A stretch of DNA of 64,000 nt from the NCBI GenBank assembly GCA_963573385.1, contig CAUYLG010071716.1:62001-126000 (forward strand), given 5' to 3'. The translations under genes were made by a program, and so were the position numbers. The notes under the pieces are model-generated. The model saw only the letters and a program-made list of their open reading frames with translations. It made no database searches and was not told the DNA's origin. Position 1 is the first letter of the stretch, and every line of letters begins with the position of its first letter. The stretch is from Cacajao melanocephalus. Its lineage: Eukaryota; Chordata; Mammalia; Primates; Pitheciidae. This document shows positions 10,458-20,957 of the stretch, in pieces.

Positions 10458-10505
10458 CTATTAGAAGGAAAACTAACAAACAGAAAGGAATAGCGTCAAC
10501 ATCAA
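10435..10505 (+). repeat. Inserted copy of the 5'UTR segment in the ORF1-ORF2 spacer (copy 2)
   Basis: Seventy-one bases, agacctgcagcggaga through acatcaa. It aligns to 9291-9357 with about five substitutions plus a four-base gact difference. Young L1s lack it: their spacer runs straight from the ORF1 end to the gtaaag block that here resumes at 10509. Confidence 0.88.
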
Positions 10506-10575
10506 ATTGTAAAGATTATCGACACTATGAAGAAACTGCATCAACTAACAGGCAAAACAACCAGCTAGCATCATA

Positions 10576-13500
10576 ATGACAGGATAAAATTAACACATAA
10601 CAATATTAACCTTAAATGTAACTGAGCTAAATGCCCCAATTAAAAGACACAGGCTGGCAAATTGGATAAAGAGTCAAGACCCATAGGTGTGCTGTATTCA
10701 GAAGACCCATCTCACATGCAAAGACACACATAGGCTCAAAATAAAGGGATGAAAGAATATTTACCAAGCAAATGGAAAGCAAACAAACAACAACAAAAAC
10801 AAACAAACAAAAAAAACAGGGGTTGCAATTCCAGTCTCTGATAAAACAAACTTTAAACCAACAAAGATCAAAAAAGACAAAGAGGGGCATTACATAATGG
10901 TAAAGGTATCAATGCAACAAGAAGAGCTAACTATCCTAAATATATATGCACCCAATACAAGAGCACCCAGATTCATAAAGCAAGTTCTTAGAGACCTACA
11001 AAGAGACTTAGACTCCCACAAAATAATAGTGAGGACTTTGATACCCCGCTTTCAATATTAGATGGATCAACAAGACAGAAAATTAACAAGGATATTTAGG
11101 AGTTGAACTCAGCTCTGGACCAAGGAGACCTAATAGACATCTACAGAACTTTCCACCCCAAATCAACAGAATATATATTCTTCTGAGCACCACTTGGCAC
11201 TTATTCTAAAATTGACAACATAATTGGAAGTAAAACACTCTTCAACAAATGCAAAAGAATAGAAATCATAACAGTCTTTCACACCACAGTACAACCAAAT
11301 TAGAACTGAGGATTAAGAAACTTTTTCAAAACTGTACAACTACATGGGAACTGAACAACCTGCTCCTGAATGACTACTGGGTAAATAACAAAATTAAGGT
11401 AGAAATAAATAAGTTCTTTGAAACCAATGAGAACAAAGACACAATGTAACAGAATCTCTGGGACACAGCTAAAGCAGTGTTTAGAGGGAAATTTTAGCAC
11501 TAAATGTCCACAGAAAAAAGTGGAAAAGATCTAAAATCAACACCCTAATATCACAATTAAAAGAACTAGAGAAGCAAGAGTAAACAAATTCAAAAGCTAG
11601 CAGGAGACAAGAAATAACTAAGATCACAGCAGAACTGAAGGAGACAGAGACAAGAAATACCCTTAAAAAAAATCAATGAATCCAGGAGCTGGTTTTTTGA
11701 AAAGATTAACCAAATAGATAGACCACTAGTCAGACTAATAAAGAAGAAAAGAGAGAAGAATCAAAGAGACACAATAAAAACGATAAAGGAGATACTCTCA
11801 ATGACCTACAAAAATACAAAATACCATGCAAGAATACTATAAACACCTCTATGCAAATAAACTAGAAAATCTAGAAGAAATGGATAAATTCCTGGACACA
11901 TACACCCTCCCAAGACTAAACCAGGAAAAAGTTGAATCCCTGAATTGACCAATAACAAGTTCTGAAATTGAGGCAGTAATTAATAGTCTACCAACCAAAA
12001 AAGCCCAGGACCACACGGATTCACAGTAAAATCCTACCAGAGGTACAAAGAGAGCTCGTACCATTCCTTCTGAAACTATTCCAAACAACAGAAAATGAGG
12101 GACTCCTCCCTAACTCATTTTATGAGGCCAGCATCATTCTGATACCAAAACCTAGTAGAGACACAGCAAAAAAAGAAAACTTCAGGCTAGTATCTCTGAT
12201 GAACATCGATGTGAAAATCCTCAGTAAAATACTAGCAAACCAAATCCAGCAGCACATCAAAAAGCTTATCCGCCATGATCAAGTTGGCTTTATCCCTGGG
12301 ACGCAAGGCTGGTTCAACATATGCAAATCAATAAATGTAATCCATCACATAAATAGAACCAATGACAAAAACCACGTGATTATCTAAATAGATGCAGAAA
12401 AGGCCTTCGATACAATTCAAAACCCTTCATGCTAAAAACTCTCAATAAACTAGGTATTGATGGAACATATCTCAAAATAATAAGAACTATTTATGACAAA
12501 CCCACAGCCAATATCATACTGAATGGGCAAAATCTGGAAGCATTCCCTTTGAAAACTGGCATAAGACAAGGGTGCCCTCTCTCACCACATCTATTCAACA
12601 TAGTGTTGGAAGTTCTGGCCAGAACAGTCAGGCAAGAGAAAGAAATAAGAGGTATTCAAATAGGAAGAGAGGAAGTCAAATTGTCTCTATTTGCAGACGA
12701 CATGATCGTATATTTAGAAGACCCTATCATCTCAGCCCAAAATCTCCTTAAACTGATAAGCAACTTCAGCAAAGTCTCAGGATACAAAATCGATGTGCAG
12801 AAATCACAGGTATTCCTATACACCAATAACAGACTTAAAGAGAGCCAAATCAAGACCGAACTACCATTCACAATTGCTGCTAAGAGAATAAAATACCCAG
12901 GAATACAACTTACAAGGGATGTGAAGGACTTCTTCAAGGAGAACTACAAACCATTGCTCAAGGAAAAAAGAGAGGACACAAACAAATGGAAAATCATTCC
13001 ATGCTCATGGATAGGAGGAATCAATATCATGAAAATGGCCATACGGTCCAATTCAATTTATAGACTCAATGCTATCCCCATCAAGCTACCATTGACTATC
13101 TTCACAGAATTAGAAAAACTACTTTAAATTTCATATGGAACCAAAGAGAGCTTGCATAGCAAAGACAATCCTTAGCAAAAAGGAAGCAGGAGGCATCATG
13201 CTACCTGACTTCAAACTATACTACAAGGCTGTACAGTAACCAAAACAGCATGATACCGGTACCAAAACAGATGTATAGACCAATGGAACAGAACAGAGGA
13301 CTTAGAAATAATGCCACACATCTACAACCATCTGATCTTCGACATACCTGGCAAAAACAAGCAATGGAGAAAGGATTCTTTATTTAATAAATGGTGTTGG
13401 GAAAACATGCTAGCCATATGAAGAAAACTGAAACTGAACCCATTCCTTATACCTTATACAAAAATTAACTCAAGATGGATTAAAGACTTAAATGTAAGAC

Positions 13501-14421
13501 CTAAAACCATAAAAACCCTAGAAGAAAGCCTTGGCAATACCATTCAGGACATAGGCATGGGCAAAGACTTTGTAACTAAAGCATCAAAAGCAATGGCAAT
13601 GAAAGCCAAAATAAACAAATGGGATCTAATTAAACTAAAGAACTTCTGCACAGCAAAAGAAACTATTATCAGAGTGAACAGCCAACATGCAGAATGGGAG
13701 AAAATTTTTGCAATCTATCCATCTGATAGAAGGCTAATATCTAGAATTTATAAGAAATTTACAAGAAAAGAACTTAAATTTACAAGAAAAAAAACAACTC
13801 CATCAAAATTGGGTGAAGAATATGAACAGACACTTCTCAAAAGAAGACATTTATGTGGCCAGCAAACATGAAAAAAGCTCATCATCACTGGCCATTGGAG
13901 AAATGCAAATCAAAACCACAATGAGATACCACCTCACCCCAGTTAGAATGGCAGTCATTAAAAAGTCAGGAAACAACAGATGCTGGAGAGGATGTGGAGA
14001 AATAGGAATGCTTTTACACTGTTGGTGGGAGTGTAAATTAGTTCAACCATTGTGGAAGACAGTGTGGCAATTCCTCAAGGATCTAGATCCTGAAATGCCA
14101 TTTGACTCAGCAATCCCATTACTGGGTATACACCCAAAGGATTATAAATCATTCTGCTATAAAGACACGTGCACACATATGTTTATTGCAGCATTGTTCA
14201 CAATAGCAAAGACTTGGAACCAACCCAAATGTCCATCATTGATAGACTGGATAAAGAAAATGTGGCACATATACACCATGGAATACTATGCAGCCATAAA
14301 AATGAATGAGTTCATGTCCTCTGCAGTGACATGGATGAAGCTGGAAGCCATCATTCTTAGCAAACTAACACAGGAACAGAAAACTAAACACCACATGTTC
14401 TCACTCATAAGCAGGAATTAA
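10576..14421 (+). pseudogene. L1 ORF2 (endonuclease / reverse transcriptase), broken
   Basis: ORF2p nicks DNA with an N-terminal APE-like endonuclease and copies RNA with its reverse transcriptase. The ATG at 10576 is followed by a TAA at codon 4 (10585-10587). The reading frame then moves among all three phases: pieces are open at 11249-11449, 12199-12387, 12429-13127, 13557-13871 and 13813-14421. The reverse-transcriptase core is in 12429-13127; its catalytic FADD box is intact at 12690-12701. The C-terminal cysteine segment survives at 13981-14034 (C-x3-C-x7-H-C-x3-C: CWRGC...HCWWEC). The natural stop is the TAA at 14419-14421. Many stops and frameshifts make it non-functional. Confidence 0.92.
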
Positions 14422-14623
14422 ACAATAAGAACACATGGACACGAGGAGAACATCACACATTGGGTTCTGTCGGGATGTGGGGGCTGGGGAGGGAAAGCAT
14501 TAGGAGAAATACCTAATGTAAATGATGGGTTGATGGATGCAGCAAACCACCATGGCATGTGTATACTTATGTAACAAACCTGCACGTTCTGCACATGTAT
14601 ACAAGAACTTATAGTATAATAAA
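14422..14623 (+). other. L1 3'UTR and short A-rich tail
   Basis: Contains the G-rich stretch ggatgtgggggctggggagg (14473-14492) typical of L1 3'UTRs, then 'gcaaaccaccatggcatgtg' and 'gtaacaaacctgcacgttct', ending in a weak aataaaaaaa tail. The L1 poly(A) signal is the aataaa at 14618-14623. Confidence 0.88.
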
Positions 14624-14639
14624 AAAATCACTTGCATAT

Positions 14640-15175
14640 AGTAGGCACTCATTAAAATGTTAGTTTCTTTAACCAATAAATCCCAATTTGCCAGAAAAAA
14701 AATCCACATACAAACATTTCTTGCCAGAAAATATCAGCAGAAAAATTTCATTAACAAAGTAGCCTTTGATAGCCATCTAAATTTCATACAATTTCAGAAA
14801 ATGTGTTACATTCCTATTTGTGGAAAATCATTTCCCATGGGTTAGAGTTCAAATCAGGTGTGTAATATTTTCAAATCACTTGTTAAAAATAAAATACATT
14901 ATGACAAGCCTTTCTAATACTGTAACTACTAAATGCTTACAGTTAGAAAAGAAATCCACTAGTGCAGCCCTGAGACCCTGAGAACTAGCCCCGAGACAAA
15001 TCTTTGTGCAACCCTAAATAGGATAAATTGTAACATTCTGGGAAAGGCTCTGCATTTTAGGATGAGGTGTGTAATTCACCGTAAAGTTTATCATAATAGA
15101 ATCTAGCAGTTGTTCACAGCTTTCATCAAAGCAAACTCCTTGACATCCTTTTAGGACTGTTTTCTGCTGAGCCAT
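14640..15175. other. Unassigned sequence
   Basis: No repeat family or gene recognised between the LINE-1 and the L2 fragment; AT-rich. Confidence 0.35.
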
Positions 15176-15179
15176 CCTA

Positions 15180-15395
15180 TACATCACTACCAGAGTGATC
15201 ACCCTGACCTTTAAAACCAGTCACATCAGAATGCCACAGTGGTTTCTCACCACTTGCAGAATCAAGTTTGGCCTCTGCAACATGGTTTATGAAGATCTTT
15301 ATGATAAGAGCCCTGATTTTTTATCAGCCTCATCTCTAATCATTCCCATTCATATTAGGGCCCAAAACCAAGCATTGTGTGTAGCATAGTCAGGT
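15180..15395 (+). repeat. L2 LINE fragment, sense
   Basis: The text 'cagagtgatcaccctgacct', 'agtcacatcagaatgccac', 'gaatcaagtttggcctctgc' and 'tctttatgataagagccctg' follow the L2 3'-third in order, degraded. Confidence 0.55.
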
Positions 15396-15469
15396 GATAT
15401 CTGACTGCATTTCAACTATGTAAAACTACAGACTTTATAGGGTCCTGAAGTAAGTGTTTTTCAACTCCT

Positions 15470-15720
15470 TTCTTTACTAAGGGATCATGAAATCAATTTA
15501 ATGGACTTCCACCAGCATTTAAAAAATTAGAATGAAATAGAATAGAATGGGATAAGATGGGATAGGACAGAATAGAACAGATCAGAGTACACTATAAACA
15601 GGTTAAGTATTGTTTTATTAAACTTCGGGTTTACGGATGTGTGTGTGTGTTTGTGTGTGCACACATACCAAATTGTGATGCAAAGTGTTATTTTTACAGT
15701 AGGTCATAAAATCAAAATAT
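15470..15720. repeat. Degenerate (GAATA)n tract and TG run within an older repeat
   Basis: Positions 15528-15580 are a degenerate pentamer array based on gaata/gggat (for example gaatgaaatagaatagaatg). It is preceded by 'tcatgaaatcaatttaatgg' and followed by a (TG) run at about 15638-15660. This association looks familiar from other copies in the genome and may be one dispersed element, which I cannot name. Confidence 0.5.
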
Positions 15721-15864
15721 CAAAACCTCACAGCATTCAACCATTTTGCATATTGTTCATGCCACCTGTAAGGCCTTCTGTGTGCAATGCATCTTTGTCT
15801 CTTTGACAAATTCCGACTCAGTGTCCATTACACACTTTCTTCTGTGAAGCCTTGATTGGGCTTT

Positions 15865-16100
15865 TACTATATGTCGGGTATAGTGCTGCATGCTTTAGAC
15901 GTTATATGCCACTTTTATCTTCACAACAAACTTACCAGGTTGGGAGGGTTATTACCTCATTTTCTCAACAGGGAAATGGAAGGTGACAGACGCGTTAAGT
16001 AAATTGCCTAAGGTCACGCAGGTGCTATGTGGTCAAGCTCAGATTTGAACCCAAGTCTTCTGAATCCAGAGCCTATGTGCTTAGTCATCAAATTGAACAG
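15865..16100 (-). repeat. MIR SINE, antisense
   Basis: 'tatatgccacttttatcttc', 'accaggttgggagggttat', 'ttaagtaaattgcctaaggt', 'gatttgaacccaagtcttct' and 'atccagagcctatgtgctta' give an almost complete inverted MIR. Confidence 0.75.
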
Positions 16101-16109
16101 CTCCTCTCT

Positions 16110-16350
16110 AATACCCCGTAGTCTGAGCTCAGCACATTTTCTTCTGTGCCCTCCTGACACAGCTAGTCTGCAGGATGTCACTTTTTTCACCATGTTGCAA
16201 TTATCTGCTTACATGTCAGTCTCCCACATTAAGTTGTAACATCTGTGAGGACAAGAACTGTGTCCTTTCCCTCTTTTTTGCTTTAGGATCATGCACTTAT
16301 ATGTGCAGCATGCTGAAAGCACTTGCTAAATATTAAATGTAATTCATATA
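16110..16350 (+). repeat. L2 LINE 3' end, sense
   Basis: 'gtctcccacattaagttgta' with 'acatctgtgaggacaagaac' and tgtgtcctttccctc is the L2 3'-terminal section with the 'gcatgctgaaagcacttgct' tail region. Confidence 0.55.
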
Positions 16351-16582
16351 ACCCTTCACATTGGCTGCCAATGTGAGAATTATTACCATCTTACAGATGA
16401 AGAAATAGATTTATCCAAGAAAAAGTTTCCATTGTTCATGTTAGCCTCTTTCTGTTATAATAAATTTATCAATAAAGTTTAATAGAAGGGGTGATTACTT
16501 TGAATGAAGGTCAGGGAAAGTCAAGGAGCTCTTCACAGGGGTAAGGGAAATTTTACTAACAGATAAATGTCAATGAAATTGA

Positions 16583-16960
<378 letters not shown>

Positions 16961-17004
16961 GACTACACTGTTTATAGACATGCCTAAGCACCAAGTACAT
17001 TGAT

Positions 17005-17140
17005 TCATGCGTTCATTCAATAAATATTTTTGAGTCAAGCCCTGTGGTTTGTCTTGGAATATGAGGATAACTAGGCACAGTTCTCTCACTCAAGGAGCTC
17101 ACAGTCTATAATGGAGGCCAGTGAATACACAGGTATTTAG
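17005..17140 (-). repeat. Old L2/L3-type 3' end, antisense
   Basis: 'cgttcattcaataaatattt' then 'tgagtcaagccctgtggttt', 'gaggataactaggcacagtt' and 'caaggagctcacagtctata' are the recurrent antisense 3'-end pattern of an ancient LINE. Confidence 0.45.
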
Positions 17141-17159
17141 AAGATGGTGTTGACCGTTG

Positions 17160-17345
17160 TCATCTAGCAGTGAAAGGCCTGGACTTAGGAGTCAGTCAGT
17201 CCTGGGCTCAAGGCTGGGTTCTGCCACTAAGGACCCATAATACCTATTCTCAGAGCTCCTCTTTCTCATCTCAGAGCTGCCTCAGATAATGTGTTTAAAG
17301 CACTTAGCACAGAGCCATATGATAATGTTAGCAAGTGGCAAGTGA
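17160..17345 (+). repeat. MIR SINE, sense
   Basis: 'ggcctggacttaggagtcag', 'ctgggctcaaggctgggttc', 'tgccactaaggaccc', 'aagcacttagcacagagcc' follow a sense MIR. Confidence 0.65.
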
Positions 17346-17399
17346 CTATACCCATCTCTCTGCCTTGATTTCCTTATCCAAATAATGGGCCTATGGATC

Positions 17400-17545
17400 T
17401 GAATGCTAATTACTATTCATTGATCACCCTCTAGCTATCAGACATTGACCTGGGCAGGCACTGTGCTAAGCCCTTTCTGTTTATGACCTCACTGAAACCT
17501 TACAACAGTCTGGAAGCTATACCTGGCTTCCTGGGTGCAAGATCC
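17400..17545 (-). repeat. MIR-like fragment, antisense
   Basis: 'gaatgctaattactattcat', 'ggcaggcactgtgctaagcc', 'atgacctcactgaaaccttac' are the 3'-proximal half of an inverted MIR. Truncated by the Alu target. Confidence 0.5.
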
Positions 17546-17556
17546 AGGCCAATGCC

Positions 17557-17883
17557 TTTTTTTTTCGTTGTTATTGTTTTGTTTTGTTTTGTTTTGTTTG
17601 AGACAGAGTCTCGCTGGAGTGCAGTGACATGATACTGGCTCACTGCAACCTCCACCTCCGAGTTTCAAGCGATTCTTCTGCTTCAGCCTCCTGAGGAGCT
17701 GGGATTACAGATGTGTATCACCGTGCCCAGCTAATTTTTGAATTTGGCTAATTTTTGTATTTTTAATAGAGACGGGTTTCACCATTTTGGCCAGACTGGT
17801 CTCGAACTCCCGACCTCAGGTGATCTGCCCGCCTCGGCTTCCCAAAGTGTTGAGATTACAGGTGTGAGCCACCCTGCCCAGCC
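17557..17883 (-). mobile_element. Alu, antisense, with internal microdeletion and 17-bp duplication
   Basis: T-rich tail expanded as (GTTTT)n, then gagacagagtctcgctggag, where 13 consensus bases between two gct repeats are missing. gctaatttttg occurs twice (17730-17740 and 17747-17757), a 17-bp tandem duplication. Target-site duplication aggccaatgcctt (17546-17558) and aggccaatgtctt (17884-17896), 12 of 13. Confidence 0.9.
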
Positions 17884-17899
17884 AGGCCAATGTCTTCTT

Positions 17900-19235
17900 A
17901 CAAGTCTTTCATCTTCTTTATTGAGCACAGGCTACAATCTCTCTTCTCCCAGACCCAATACTTCTTCTCTTAGTACCCCAACATTTCCAGATTCCTACTT
18001 TATATTTTTTAGAGCACTTGACATCACTATAGTACATGTTTATATTATAAGATTTCTTAGCTTACATCCCCAAATATATCCTATAGGCCCTGTGTTTTAG
18101 CTATCTCAAACACTAAAGTTTCAGAATAAATATTAATTTTTTGTAATAAGCTCTTCTTTTTATGAATATTGCCCCTCTTTAGCCCAACTGTGAAATTTCT
18201 TTATAGACTTAATGTTGGCACTCCAATATCTGATAATAGAATGTTTCCTTTTGGCTAAATATTTTACTGCAAAGTCATGAAGCTGAACCACTTTTTCCTA
18301 ACCCCCAGCACTTGAGCTTGTAATTTTCTCTGGAAAAAAACTACAGGAGATGTAAATCATACTTCCTAATGGATGCAAATATTGAATCCATATTCACCAA
18401 ATTATCTCATTGTGATTTCCTCTTTATAAATTAGATAATGTTTGGCCTATTTAGCAGACATAAATGGGGTAAGCAAGAGAATGAAGAGAGTCAAACTTGT
18501 TTTCGTGGCTGTAAAAATGGAAGAAAGAGAGGCATCACTCATTTTCCTAGCAAAAAAGTATTCCATAAGTCATAATACCTGAATTGTCAAGTATCAGGAT
18601 TTTGCTTGATTTGATTATGTATTTACAATAGCCTTACTTTCTGCTTCACTGGGGAATTATAAATTCAAAAAGTACAAGTTCTCCAGCTATTTAAATTCTT
18701 CAGATCATATATTTGGTATTATCATTACTCCAGTATTTTATAAGGCACTACGCCAGTATTTTAAAGAGGAGAAAAAGCAAGTAACTACTTTAAATATATC
18801 AATATGTCATTAATGTGGTTTCTCATAAAACTATAAACCTATAAACAGTTTGATAGTTTTTCCCCAAATACTTCCTGAAATCTAACGATATGCATTGTTC
18901 TTTTGTTTTATATTGATCGTAAATCTGGTAACATATTTTTATTTCTTGAGAATAGTGACTGTGTTTTTCTCTTGGCTATGGATACCCTGTCTTTAGAAAT
19001 TAATAGACATTTTTATGGTTATGATGGTTAAAGGAAAATATATAGAAATGAGTAGAGGTGGAAGTGTTAACAGAATGAAGATGACAATGATAGAGAGAAA
19101 TGCAGACACCCCCAAGGGTATTCAAGGTATGCAGATCAGATGCATAGACGACAAGAGGTGATTTTTGAAGCTTCACTCTGTTCAATTTATTGAGCAGCTC
19201 TAGATGCCAAGAATTCTTCTGAAGATTCCAGATAT
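17900..19235. other. Unassigned AT-rich sequence
   Basis: About 1.3 kb with no recognised element. Weak L2-like text may exist at 17900-18100. No convincing reading frame or RNA gene. Confidence 0.35.
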
Positions 19236-19239
19236 GACT

Positions 19240-19765
19240 AATAATATGATAATAGCTACCATCTGGGAACGCTTCATGTATGTCAGGCAACGTGAAATTG
19301 AATTATCATTTAATCTTAACAATTCTGCCTAAGTCGATCCCCTAGAATCAGAGCTTAGAAGGGATTCTTATCCAAATGATTTATTGGGGACTTTACTGAG
19401 CCAAGCACGATGGGGCAGGGGAAAGGACTTAGTAAGGATGTGGTCTCTGGAGGTTTCACTGGAGCGTTTGTCTCACTTTGTGTCAGTGACTGCAGCGGGG
19501 AGCATCTCAGGTAAGGGGCCTTCCCTACAAGGAGGGCAATTCTACAGAGAAGGGCAGTAATCAACACCCAAGGCAGCTAGAAAGTGGGTGTCCAGCCCTG
19601 GCACTGATAGCCACTACCACACACTGTGTGAGGTAGCTATTACTGTCCCCATCTATTAAATGAGGAGCTAAGACTCAAAGAGTTTAACTTGCCCAGAATT
19701 AACTTTCAGTAGATTGAGATTTGAACCCAGGTCGGTCTGACTACAGGCTCTTGACTACATTGCCT
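19240..19765 (-). repeat. MIR SINE split by an unidentified ~285-bp insert
   Basis: The first half (19240-19330: 'gataatagctaccatctggg', 'tatcatttaatcttaacaat') and the second half (19615-19765: 'gtgaggtagctattactgtc', 'gatttgaacccaggtcggtc') are the two halves of one inverted MIR in the right order. The sequence between them, 19333-19615, fits no family I know; it contains 'ttattggggactttactgag' and 'ggagcatctcaggtaagggg'. Confidence 0.55.
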
Positions 19766-20163
19766 CAGCTATACATACAATCATGGTGATGACTTATAAG
19801 CTAAAGTCATGTACAGAGTCCAGAAGTAACATAGAGAATTTTGATCTTTCTAGAGTGGTCAAAGCATTCAGTACAACATGGATAAATAAAGCGAACCCTT
19901 CCTACTCCGTGCACTAAATAGGTGACTGTGTTCCTAAAATCTAAAGTCAGAAAGCCACGGAAGAAATATTTTAGTGTATTTTTTGCTGCAGAATCCAATT
20001 CCTTTGGGCACCATAAATATAAAGGCATGGACATGCTAAGCAAAATAATAAGAGTAGAGTATTGTTTCAAAGTAACAATATGTCCTTCATCACATCAAGC
20101 TGGTAACAGCATTGCTGCTCTTCTGAAATGATACTCCATGGGTCTCAGAAGTTAAGATGGCAA

Positions 20164-20202
20164 GTGCCGTTTTCTTTGTAATGACCTGTTCTAAAACGGC
20201 AC
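20164..20202. repeat. Perfect 10-bp inverted repeat
   Basis: gtgccgtttt (20164-20173) and aaaacggcac (20193-20202) are exact reverse complements with a 19-base spacer. Contains a CpG in each arm, unusual in this AT-rich neighbourhood. Confidence 0.8.
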
Positions 20203-20239
20203 AAGCCAGAACCTGGCAAGCGGGCCAACATGTGCAGAG

Positions 20240-20375
20240 AAAAGAACTGGGCTAGGAGTTCATTCCTAAGTTGTTATCTTGGCTTCTCCATTTACTCACT
20301 AGGTGACTGAGACTACACATGTCTCTGGGCTTTATTTTTCTCATTTGAGGAAGGAAATGATGTTTTTCCTAATCT
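20240..20375 (+). repeat. MIR SINE, sense
   Basis: 'ttggcttctccatttactca', 'ctaggtgactgagactacac', 'ctgggctttatttttctcat' match the sense MIR centre. Surrounding 19770-20235 holds nothing else recognised. Confidence 0.6.
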
Positions 20376-20407
20376 CCTGCTTCCTCTAGTTTTAACTGCT
20401 ATCATTC

Positions 20408-20463
20408 TTTCTCTTCTGCAAGACTTGATTTCTAGATTTTCTCTTCTGCAAGACTTGATTTCT
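20408..20463 (+). repeat. 26-bp perfect tandem duplication
   Basis: The block tttctcttctgcaagacttg plus atttct occupies 20408-20433 and again 20438-20463, period 30. Identity of the two copies argues for a recent event. Confidence 0.95.
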
Positions 20464-20613
20464 CCAGTCTACACTCAAGGTCCCTTCCAGCCTTGTGACA
20501 CTTGTATATTAACCTTGACAAACATCCACATTTATATTAAACTCATCTAGAATGGCTTTTAGCTATGACCAAAGTGGTGTATAATACAGATACATGGCAA
20601 TTTTGGAGGTGAC

Positions 20614-20952
20614 TGTATTAGTCCATTTTCACACTGCTGATAAAGACATACCTGAGACTGGATAATTTACAAAAGAAAGAGGTTTAATGGACTATGGGTC
20701 CATGTGATTGGGGAGGCCTCATAATTATGGCAGAAGGTAAAAGGTACATCTCACATGGTGGCAGACAAAAAAAGAGTGCTTGTCCAGGGAAATTCCCCTT
20801 TTTAAAACCATCAGATCTCGTGAGACTTACTATCATGAGAACAGCATGGAAAAGACCTATCCCCATGATTCAATTAACTTCTACCAGGTCCCTCCCACAA
20901 CACGAGGAAATTCAAGATGAGATTTGGGTGGGGACACGGGCAAACCATATCA
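20614..20952 (-). mobile_element. Solo LTR of THE1/MST type, antisense
   Basis: A 339-bp LTR from tgtattagtcc to ccatatca with 'acatacctgagactggataa', 'aaagaggtttaatggactat', 'accatcagatctcgtgagac' and 'gatgagatttgggtggggac'. Flanks gtgac (20609-20613) and gcgac (20953-20957) are a 5-bp target-site duplication with one transition. It is diverged from the 3871-4222 LTR by many substitutions, so the two are separate insertions. Confidence 0.85.
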
Positions 20953-20957
20953 GCGAC

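Larger units (their letters stand above)
8053..14623 (+). mobile_element. Near full-length L1PA-type LINE-1, non-functional
   Basis: About 6.57 kb, the length of a complete primate L1, in order 5'UTR, ORF1, inter-ORF, ORF2, 3'UTR, short A-rich tail. A 9-base direct repeat aaaatcact at 8044-8052 and 14624-14632 is the likely target-site duplication. Sequence differs from the youngest human L1s throughout the 5'UTR and carries many indels and stops, so it is an older L1PA lineage (my estimate is somewhere in L1PA6-PA10 or nearby; not resolved). LINE-1s copy themselves through an RNA intermediate by target-primed reverse transcription; this copy can encode neither protein. The inter-ORF region contains an unexpected second copy of a 5'UTR segment. 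Confidence 0.93.

Noticed and set aside
8053..14623. LINE-1 as an active or protein-coding element
   Set aside because: ORF1 stops at 9581 and ORF2 at codon 4, with several frameshifts in each.
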